DNA of 64,000 bases from Aurelia coerulea. Lineage: Eukaryota; Cnidaria; Scyphozoa; Semaeostomeae; Ulmaridae. The DNA lies in NCBI GenBank assembly GCA_039566865.1, contig CM076955.1, positions 13,103,501 through 13,167,500 on the forward strand, in the 5' to 3' direction. Below the pieces are notes generated by a model. That model worked only from the letters and a program-made list of their open reading frames with translations, had not been told where the DNA came from and did no database searches. Shown here in pieces: positions 12,801-24,800 of this stretch (positions are counted from its first letter, which is position 1; every line of letters begins with the position of its first letter). The position numbers and the translations under genes are program-made.

Positions 12801-15800
12801 TACTTTCTAGAGTTGTTTCAGGTCAACTTTCCATGCAGATTCCGAATTTCAATGCTCCTTTACACCTTTTGTGCCATTTTGCAACGACATCATAACAAAG
12901 TTTATAGGAATTCTGGGAAACTGTAGTAGTCCTGTTGACAAGGGGCTGACCCAAAAGCTGTGTTAGTCAGCTTTATTTACATCAATCCATATATAATTCA
13001 TTTCTCTGAGTTATTTATCCAACATGAAAGTAAGCTATATATACCTTGAATGCTGATTCAAACCCAGAGCAATCATCAAAAGCTTGGCAAATGATGGCTG
13101 CTAGTCTCCGATCCAAATCAGCTATCTTCAATTTAAACTCCACATAATCTTCTACAAATTCCTGGAATAAAGAAAATATAAATCATGTTAAGAAACTTCG
13201 CAGGTCTTCACAACTCGCATAAATCACAGTCTGGTGCACTTTCAACAATCGACTCAAAATAATGATGGAAAGCGCACAAAACATTAGCCAATGACATAGA
13301 TGTTCTCCACCTCAGAGTTTGGCTATCATACGCATCTTATTTTCCTCCTTCCTTTCTCTCTGTGCTTCGCTTTCGTTCAGGTAATGGTTGAAATAAAAAT
13401 TAGCGGTCCACAACTGTTTGGCTGGAGCTCAATTTGCAAAACGATGGATAAAATTTGGACCACATTTACACTGTAACGCTACAGTTTTGATACGTTTCAA
13501 AGTTGCTGCGTTTCAAGAGCATTTACATTGCTCCAGAACGAGAATTTCCTATAGATGGTATGAACAAAAATGTTACCGATTGCCAGAAGCAGTTTAAACA
13601 GGAGGCTGATCCATTAAACTTTTGTTACGGATCCATGGGTGTACCTGTACAGTGTCAACGGGGTCTTAGCTTGAATAGAAAGGCAACAAAGAATCAAAGG
13701 AAAAAAATCATGACAATTCTGGTGCGTTGTGTATCATTCTACCGGGTGAATCTGAAAAAAGAATCCCCGTTTGAAAAGTCACGGCTCCCTGGATATCAAG
13801 ACAATGATATCGGCAAATATATAGTTTAATGGTAGAAATGTTCAAATCTACGATAAAATTTACCTGACTGAAATCGGCCACTCCATTCTGAAATTATGAG
13901 GGATTTTCTCCAGAAAGCCCCTTCAAAAACCCTTCAAAACATGCCCAATATCATGAACACATTTCCCTTACAATTCTGCCTTACAGCAATGACTTGTGGA
14001 CGCTTTAAAACGCGCTATCCTCTTGGGAGGATGAACAAGTCCTCCCCCTGGTATCGATGACCTATTCAAGGGGATTCCATTCTCCCAAGAGGACAGAATA
14101 CATGAATTCATGTGAGTGTCGTCAATTTTTGGAAGGAAAATTTGCTCATTGTTTTCATTCGTTTTTGCAGGTTTTTAGAAGGGGCTATCTGCAGAAAATC
14201 ACCCATATCGACGGGAAGGAATGGCCGATTAAGGCGGGGTATATTACTGAACCTAATTGAACATATTGGCAATAAAACAAGACAGTTTTCAATACTGTTG
14301 CTTTGATATCCAGAGAGCCGTGGCCTTCCAAACGGGGATTCTTTTTTCTGACTCATCCGGTATATTTGAAATATTTAAAAGATCTACGCAAAGTGCTGCA
14401 CTACCGATATGGGCAGAATGAACGCTTCTCCTATGGCTGGCCCTTGATTCAACAGACCTATAAAATATTTTGGTTGTACAAAATCTTATCTAGTATCACT
14501 CGTAAAAAGTTATTTCACAGTTAAACCAAACACATTGACATATCTTGTATCATTTCTTTGCATTTTCACAACAAAACAGGTCCTCCTTGATTTCCTTGCA
14601 GCACACTATGCAGTACAATATGGTGTGGACTATACATTTTGATGTGGACTATACGTTTTTGGCAGATTTCAACGCAAGCAGTTTTCAACACGAAATGCAC
14701 ACTCGCATGAAGTAAAACATTTTCTCGGTCACTGAACTCGGCTGCCTTGAAGTAGTCGATATCTCGAACAATTAAATATTTCATAAAAGTATGCTTGAGT
14801 ATGGCAACAGCTATGATATCCCAGAAAACTTGCAAACTCGAATAAATCTATTTCTTCCTTCAAAGTTCAGGTTGTCGTTGTCGAGGTTCAACTGTACATA
14901 TGCAATGGGATAACTAAAAATTGTACAGACATTTGCTTTTGGTATTGCATTAAGATTTTGCAAAAAAGCCACAAAGAAATGTAATAACTTCCGCTAAATA
15001 GGCAAATATATTGCTCTAATTCTTCCATAAATATCCTGAGACGATTACGATGTAACAACGTTAGACAAAATATCAATGTATACCGCAGTTAATCATACGG
15101 CGATTTTGACATTTTGTATCAATCGAACGGTTTTCCAATTTGTATGTATTTGGTACCGTTACAAAAGATCAGCAATTTTATAATAAAAGGCAAAAATATG
15201 TTGCGTACCTTGTCAACGGGATTCAACGTATCGTAAGTGCGATGCTGAAAGATTGATACGGATTCGGTGAATTCCTCGAAGATCTGCACGACTTCATGAC
15301 TTAACGCTTTCCCTTTCACACCTCCAATTTCCACTTTCTCCAGTTTGATAAATTCCAAGGATGTTTCGAATAAATCCTAAAGTAAACAAAAGAATGCAGG
15401 GTAACTCAAACATTTCCCTCTATTTTACAAATCCTCGCAGCAAATGTATTGCACTACAACAATCAAAATCGGTTTTTCTATTAGCGAGAAGATTTGAGTT
15501 TGAGTTGTATGTTTTCATCTTGGAGATAAGGTTTTGCACTTTTTTCTGACACAAATAAAGTCTCTTATGGTTGAAATATAAATGGAATTCCAACAAGTAT
15601 TTCGATGATCCTTCAGGCAAAGATCAGCATGTAATTAATTGTATCCCGACAAGGGTCTCTCTTTTTGCATTGAGTCAAGGGCGCCTTCCTTATATGAACT
15701 TTGTTTATTCGCAACCCTGTTTTCGTGACATAGTACACAGAGCAATTGCTGACCTGTTAATCCGTGACTTAAGGTGATTTTCAAATTCTAATGTCTGTCA

Positions 15801-18800
15801 GTGTTCACCAATCCAAAATCGCTCTGTCTGGTTCCCTGTGGTCATCTCTTATGACAGTTGATATCGCATTGCATATTTACATCAACACCAGAATTTGAAA
15901 CGACAAAAATTATCATTGCGTCATCTTGTCTGTACAGCAACTGCTCTATGTACCGGGTGTCTCAGAAAAAATACCCCTTTTGACTGGAAATAGGAAAAAA
16001 ACGATAAGACATCATTACTCTCTCAGTTCACAGCTAAATTTATCGATCTTCAACTTAGATGCATGTACCTTGCATTTTAAAATCGTCCACCAAAGACCGA
16101 AGATATGAGTTCAGGTCATAATTTGGAGTGCACCTGAAACCAGATGTTTTGAGAGAGGGCCTAGCAATGATTTGACATCGCAAACATTTTGCAAATAATT
16201 TTCAACTTTGAACTCTACTTTTTACTTTTTAAAAGACTTATGCCTTGAATTGCTTCAATAGTTCTTGAAATTACTTTTCTTTGATAAATCGGTACTTGTA
16301 TTGCGTTCCATCCCAGATGTTTTGTATCAAAGACGAGGAAAAGGAGCACATGCACCCTTATTTTGGAGATGTGCACGACTTTATCATTCTTACCACATTT
16401 TTATCATATTTGTTTAATCAGGGCCATGATGCGTCTTTCATTCTTTTCAAAAGCAAAAGCTGAAAATCAAATTTTACAGGTGCTTTGGAAAATGTCCATG
16501 ATACACATCATGGCTAGGCCATTTTCAAAACCTCTGGTTTTGGGTACACTGTAAATTTTGACTTTGCAAACTTGTATCGCCGGTGTTTGGTGTACAATTT
16601 TTAAATGCAAGGTATGTGCATCTAAATTGAAAATCGATAAATCTAGCTGTGAACTCTGGTTTTTACAGATTTTATCAATATGTCACTCAAATCTAAATTG
16701 TTCGTCAGTTTGAATTCCAAGTAGAGTTGCTTCATTACTCATGTTTATTTTGAAATCATTATTTATTTGAAATTCTTTAATTTGATTATCGTTTTTACCA
16801 ACACTTAGTGACTGAAATCTAGATGGGTTGGCTGTCATATAATTTGAATTAAACCAGTCAATGCATTTAATGGTGTTATGTTGTACTAATCTATAGAGTT
16901 CATCAGCAAATTTGGCAGAGATCGAAATTGTGTTATCATGTGCAAAGTTACATAAGGAGCCCTCCGGGATAAAGATATCATTAATAAAGAGATTGAAGTG
17001 CAATGGTCCAAGTATTGAGCCACGAGGCACCTATTTCAGGCTTGAATATTCTCCACATCTTCTTATCCATGGAGATATAATAAAGATACAAGTTTCTCAA
17101 AAGCTATTAACAATTAACAATAGACAATTACCTCAATAAGTTCTACACGTTTGATGAATTGATCATATCGCGTGAAAACAAGATCATTTGCAAATTCCCA
17201 TTTCTTCACAGGGCGATCATCTTTGAAGTATTTGCTGATAGTGTTTCTTGTATTTTCAAACTGTGATTTGTATTCTTGAAGAACTTCCAGACAACTTTTG
17301 ATCTTATCCATTGCTTCTTCTGGTTCATTCTTGAAGATTTCGAAGGGATCAAGATACGTCCTCGCCTTTAAAACAAGTTTGAGAAGGTTAGTCGATACGC
17401 AGCAGGAAAATTCAGTCAACTAAAAATAGGATAAAACATAACCTACCGTAATTCGATTCCTATCTTTCCAATATTTATTGCGTGAATCCAAAGATATCTA
17501 AAGCTCCATCTTTTACCAACCAGACAGGACCGACAAGAAAAATTTGATAGAACATAGAATTTGCAACAGAAAAATAACGCATTCAGTAAAGCAATGATAA
17601 AATAAAAAATGTTTCTTCTGCTTCCTGCTCACATTGGTTTCTCCTTAGTTGATTTTCTGGTTTAAAAATTATAATTTAATTTGCTTTTCCTCACTCATCT
17701 CTGCACTTTTAGCCATTCTGCTTAACAGGAGACTTGATTGAAGTCTCATTTGTGTGGCTGCACGAAATGTGATCATTACTAAGAAGAGAGCAAGTGCAGT
17801 GCTCATTTCCCTAGAATGGTTCCTTTTTTGCCTGACCAAATGAACGAAACCTTGAGCAATTCTAATTATACAGTAATATTTACATATTTTACAAGGACAT
17901 ATGTTGTCATTGAAAACTTTTGAATGCTCTTCTATGTTCGTTTTGGTTCTAAAAATAGATTCAGATCTAACTTTAAAAGCAAAGAAAATTAGCACCTGGT
18001 CCTATTTCTCCCTATTCCTCATCTTGTTTTGATTTTTAAAATAACTTACGCTTGTTTTGTTACTTTGAGCAGTTGAGAACCAAAACTGGCCTATGTATGT
18101 ATGTATGTATGTATGTATGTATGTATGTATGTATGTATGTATGTATGTATGTATGTATGTATGTATGTATGTATGTATGTATGTATGTATGTATGTATGT
18201 ATGCATCATTTGCCACGATTAAAAATAGTTACAAGTTTTATGATTATATAAAAATAGATCAAATACAATAGATATGGTTAAAAACGTAAAGGAAAACATC
18301 CCTCATTACAGTGGCAGGAATAGCATTAAAAGGTCAAGATGACCTTAATTCCATAATGGTCCCCTCAGAGGTGCTTGTACAACGAAAAATGTGAGGTAAA
18401 AAAATACAAAACTGTGGTTGTTTTCAGCATAAAACATGGTTTATAAGACCATGCCATGATTGGGAGATATGATGATGAGTTTTAATAGAAGACTCTTCTC
18501 TAGCCAGAAAGAGAAGAAAACATTTTAATAAAAAGGGGCTTTGTTTATCGAAACACATGTCAGGAGTGCAAAGTTCTTCAATGTAACCTACCAGCTCAAT
18601 TAGAAGATTTCCTATCTCCTGCAAAAGGACGATGATTCTTCCAGGGCGACAGTAGTACTTGGAATTTCCCCATATCAAGCCAATTACATGCAGCAGTGGC
18701 GCAATGAGGACCTTGATCTCTGCGAAGTCTAGCTGCTCAAAATCTTCCAGTTGCCTTCGCAGTGGTTTCATGTGAGTGCTTATGTCAAATGCTTCATCGA

Positions 18801-21800
18801 GAGCTAATAGATAAAGAAGTATATTAGAACGAGAATTTTTGAGGAACAAAAAATTGGCGCATTACCCTCTGCAAATACAGTCATTGGAACAAGTGTGGCC
18901 TAATTTTTTGTAAACTTTAACCACAAATTTGCAACTTTTGAAAACACAAGAGCAATTTCACAGCTTTTCCCAAACTTTCATAAATAGTTGATATATTGGG
19001 GCCAGAAAACTTACAATATAATTGTTTCTCTTGACCAATTATTTTTGGTCCTAAATGTCAGAAAGGAGTGTAGTCATGCAGCACTTGAATGCTGATGAAA
19101 AATAGTAAATTATGGTTGCAAGTCATGATACAAACATGGATCAAATGAAAGCTTTCACTTATCAAAACAGACTAAAGTATGTCTCAAATTAAATGTAACA
19201 TTAAAATGCGAGTGAATGGAAACAATTGAAGAGTCTCACGCGAGTAATTTTGCGTTATCACAAACTTCACGGGACATCTAATTTGGTGAAAATTATTTCA
19301 ATAAATTGCTCAGGAGAACACTGTAACACACAGATGAATAACTATTGCATCAGAAATACCTGAAACGACATCTTTGAACATCTTCTTGAAAGCTGGGAAG
19401 TAGCTGCTTTGGGCTTTGTCAAGTAGCATTGCCATCTTCCTTACTTTTGTGTCTCTAAGCTACAAATTAATAATGATCAGAACTTCCTTGACGACAATTA
19501 CAAGGTGACTGAAAAAGTCTACTATATAGCGTGCAGAAGTTTGGCTATTTGCAGGAGCATCATCAAACCTACAAAATGGGGTGGACTAAGAAAAAAAAGG
19601 TTTTAAGAGGCATAAACAGACATTTTTACACCAATTTTGCTAAAGAATAAATTCTCACTTGAAAAAACTGGGTGGACATATGCATTACATTTTTTCAACT
19701 AATATCTACCTGCTGAAAGATGCATTCAAGGTTACTGGCTCTTGAATTCCAAAAATCCAATTCAACAAAAGGCAGTGGATTCAAGCCTTCAAGCAGTGGT
19801 TGGGCTGACTCTCTCTTCAGTACTGTTTGTATCTGGTGTGCCCAATCAATAATGACTGATTCAACTGCATGAAGTAGTGCTCTATCAACAAGATCATCAC
19901 TAAAATGAGAGGAAACAGAACTCTTAAATATAGACAAACAAAGATTGCGTGAAAGAGCTTTTGTGTTATCAGCATTAATAAACAAAACAAATGTCTTTCA
20001 CATCATTCAATGAATATTGGTAGTCACACTGCTTATAAAAGGCAGGGGGGCTTCAGTCATCCTTGCTGCATGTGTATTAAAGTTTTAAATGTTGGCAGAA
20101 AGAATAAAGATCATGGGCAAAGAATACATAATGCGAAACAAGTATTTGTTGGAAGGCTTACTCATAGCTAGTCCCAAAAACTTGAGTGCCGAAAGTCAGT
20201 GGTCACAATCTTGAAAAGTTGCATACAAGTTTTGAAAAAATACTCTCTGTTCAGTTCTGCAAAAAGGTCATATGAGCAGGGCAGACACCTGGGGGGGGCG
20301 AGAGGGTGTGATCATCCCAATGTTGGCTAAACAAACAATCTTTTGTTTGAAAGCAACAGCACTAAACAATGTTTTCCAACTGAAACATCAGCTTTGCTCC
20401 CCCCCCCCCCCCCACAAATACTTGACAAAGTGTCCACCACCGCAAATGAGGGGCTATCTTTAAAACAGGGAACTTTAAAGCGGGGAACTTTAAAACGGGG
20501 AACTCTAAAACGAGGAACTTTAAAACGGGTAACTTTAAAACGAGGAACTTGGGCTCCTTTGCCTGAACGCGCCATCCTCAGCGCCATCCTCAGATTTGAA
20601 ACGAGCACGGTATCCTTACTGTGGTATTTACATTTTGAATTTACATGTATCTTTTATAAGAAACTGCCTATTTTCTATAAGAAACTCAACTCTCCGATCG
20701 CCAAAAATTAAGAAACTCCCCTACTGGAAAAAAGGAAATCCTTGACATATTTTTGCTTTATTTTCACTTGTTTCCTGTATTGACATTATTCAAAAGGTGC
20801 TTGAGTAATGTCTAAACATAGGAAAGTCTTAAAGTAGAGTACTCAAAATTTTATAATTTAAACGGTCTGTTATCTATTGATTATTTTGTTTTTATTAGAA
20901 GCTACTGTAGTTCTGTTCAGAGTTTTGTTCAGTTCATGGCATCAGATTAAATTGTCCAACAATCTAGAGTCTTTTTCTTACTTAGAGTCTCATACCCAGG
21001 ACAGATTTTATGTCACTATAGCTAAGGGAGGAAAATTGAAATAGTTGCAAAGGTACACTCGCAAGCAGTTGGTAAAAACCCCGTAAAAACCTGATGGCAA
21101 TGAGGATGCCCCTCGCAGCTATCATATCACCATTGCAGCTATTTTACATGACTGTGCCATGAGGAAAAGGTCATAATTCCCAATATTGCATGTTCTGGAT
21201 GTTCTGAATTTACATCTGTTCTTAATGTTGCTATACAGTATACTAAGATAGAAACAGACAAAATACTAGTTTAGAGTACATTTTGCCATTTCCACTCAAT
21301 TATTTTTCATATTTGAAATAAATTCATGTTGGCCATAACTTATGAATGAAGTAAGTGTCCTCGACTGAACATTCGTACACAGGCCAAAAACTAAAACTGT
21401 GCCGCAATGAAGTCATAACATCTGAAGACCAGAGCAAGTGATGTGTAGATAAATTGAAAGGGAAGGTGCAGGAAAAATTACAGCTGAGAAATGCATTGCA
21501 TTCCCCAAGAAAAAGATACGGCTTGAAAGTTCCCCGTTTAAAGTTCCCCGTTTTAAAGTTCCCCGTTTTGAAGTTCCCTGTTTTAAAGTTCCCCATTTTA
21601 AAGTTCCCCACTTTAAAGTTCCCCGTTTCAAAGTTCCCCGTTTCAAAGTTCCCGTTTTAAAGTTCCCCGTTTTAAAGCTCCCTGTTCTAAAGTTCCCCGT
21701 TTTAAAGTTCCCCGTTTTAAAGTTCCCTGTTCTAAAGTTCCCCGTTTTAAAGTTTCCCGTTTTAAAGATAGCCACTCGAAAGGTACCTGAGTAAAGCCAA

Positions 21801-24800
21801 AACATTGGAAAGACTTCAATGACTCTGTTTTGAAACGTGTGAACATTCATGGGCACAGGTGGTGAACATGAAGGTTGTTATGGAACTTTTAAGAAACTCG
21901 TAAGAAATTCCAGGTATCAAATCTGATAATTTTAAGGAACTTCCAGTACTGGCCGAAACTCTTAGTTTCTTAGGTTTCTTAGTTTTCGTAAGAGACTAAA
22001 ATTACATTTGTTCTCCACCAATTACTAGTAATTTTCCAAAAATGTTTCGTGTATCAATCAATCTCAATCACTCTATCTAAAAAGTCTTTCTGATCAAATA
22101 ATATCATAATAGGTTTTTAAAACAGGGGGTGCTCTCTCCTCCATTAGGTTACCTACTGAGAGAGCTCCTCCTTAAGAAATTCCCCTCCATGCAAATTTCC
22201 TATTTTTTATAATATTTAACATTTAGTCTTTTTGTTGTCTCTTGCAATCTTGTTATAATTTATTGTTGTATTTTTAAAGGATTTTTGTATATAGTAGTGG
22301 AATTTTAAAATGAATGAACTGAACTGAACTGATCTTATAAACATATGTGTATGTCTTTGCCATGAAGAACAGGTACATGACTGTGGTAATTCCCAGTGTT
22401 CCCCTTTTTAAAGTTCCCCGTTTTAAAGTTCCCCTTTTTAAAGTTCCCTGTTCCCCGTTCCCTGTTTTAAAGATACAGGAGCTTTAAAATGATGAGGTCA
22501 TTTTTTAAAGGGACAATGGTGCCTAATTGAAGAAGTAACACAATAATCTGGTCCAAAAATCTGGGATCACTTTCCATATTTTTTTCCTTCATCATTTATA
22601 TCCAAAAAAATTTGTATAAATCATTTTCTGAAACACTGATTTATCTGATGTGTCCCAATGACTACTTAATACTTGATTACAACAAGTTTTGTGTGTGGGC
22701 TCTTAATAGAAATTGCTCAAGCTTTTTGACCTGACTGTAGTACGGAGAATGATGAATATCCATAAAAATGAAAAATAATGACCATTTGTTAAAAACAGAC
22801 CTATTCTGGATGCTGTCAATGTTTGCAACTTTCTCTGCACCAACAGGAAGCGGTAATAGTGTTCTGCCTTTCACTTGTCCTGATATGACATATACATTAT
22901 TTTTCAGTTGGTGCACATGTCGCATGATATCTTGAGAGACAACTGCAGGCCAGTTTTCGTGATTCCTATCGTTGGATAGCAATGGCACAAGAATCTGAAA
23001 AAGGGTATAATATACTATACATTAAATATTATATGCATGCTGTAATAATAATAATCATGAATCATGATGCTTTCAAGTTTTTAAAGTCCAAATTCTTAAC
23101 AGACTTAGAGTACAGGCCATTCATATTTTAACTCTTACAAAATTCATAAGAAGCTGTGACACAAATTCAAGAAAAGTAAAGTTGATCGCATGCATGCAAA
23201 TTTGCAAGCAAAGTCACATGCAAAATCATGCAGTCTCATATGAATGTTGACGTTATTTGTATGCAAAATCATTGATGAATTCATTTACACTAATATGGTA
23301 CCAACAAGTTATTCACATGGAGAAAACCTAGATAATTTATTGTTCATTGAATGATAAAGGTTTAATAGGTAAAAGCATTGTTGGAAGCTTTTCCCAAAGG
23401 ACATGATCATTGTTGGCACGCAAGTTTTTAAAATTGATAAAGTTACTTGAGTGTGCCTTTTACATTTCAGAGATAAAAAATTCAAGTGTACAGCCCTTAA
23501 TTTCAGATTTTCCAGTGGCACCTCCACATATGTTTTGATAAACAAAGTACCCCACCCCCCCCCCCCCCCTGATGTACAGTAGCTACGATTTTTGAACATT
23601 GCTGCTCTCATATTTTTATAGACACCTCAATGAAGATTTGGAACAAAAGACAAATGCGTGAGAAGCCAGGGTGCATTCCATGTACTTAGGGCCGAAGATC
23701 TTCGGCGTAGACCTGACTTTTTGTCGGCGTAGCGGCGTCATTTTTTCAATGAAATCGGTTTGGCGTGACGGCATACAAAAATCTGCCTACATTGGCGTTA
23801 ATGTGAAGTCGTCTTCGATCTTTTTTTATGTGAATTAGCAGTCTCTTTTGATATGATCAAATATATATGACGTGTATTCTCTCTCCCTGAAAATATCTGG
23901 CGTACGAAAGCTTAGGGCTCGGCGTACCTTCCACAGGCCCGTCGGAACGAAATTCATATTGGGGGGGCTGAAGTTTCATGCGAGCGGAATGATGATAAAT
24001 GGGGGTCCGGGGGCTTGCCCTCGGGAAAATTTTTCATGGCCACGCCCTTTAGATCGTTGGAAAACGCCCCATTTTTGGAGAATTGGTTATTTAAAAAAAC
24101 AAAGGATGAAGTCTGATGGGGGTCGTTCCGAGAAAATTCTGAAAAATGGGACTTCAATTTCAGGAGGATATAGATTATATTTGAATTCCATAATATCAAG
24201 GATGATAGCTTGATCAATTCTAATAACTTCCTCGAATATAATTAAGTTTGAATCTTCATTTCCATGAAATGGGATTTTACAGCCTTTTTTACTTACAAAA
24301 GTGAACAAACTGCAGCAAATTATTGGGGGGGCTGAAGCCCCCCCAGCCCCCCCGGTTCCGACGGGCCTGCTTCCAGACTGCTATCTTCGTCGTGCGCGCG
24401 GAAGATCTTCCGCGCGCAATTTCATGTATAACAAAAGAACAACAATAGAACCATTCTTCTAAAAACAATAGCCAGGTGCGCATCTTCCGTGCGCACTTTG
24501 CAAACTTATCAGTCTGGCGTACCTTCGGCATAGGTTTTACATGGAATGCACCCTGGGTGAGAAGATGCTTGATGTGAGGTTAGAATTGTATCACAAACCA
24601 TCTTCATTGCAGAATCGTCCTGGGCCCTAGTTCTACTACCAGTCTGCCCCTGGTTAGCATACATTTAACAAATTACTGAACAGTAGTATTGAAACTCATT
24701 CATGCGCGTGTTTATCATTTTGAAAAGGAAAGGAGAACTTCTGCACGAACTTTGCAAGGTTGGCAGTCTGGCCTGCAGGTAACTATCAACTGGTCAACCA

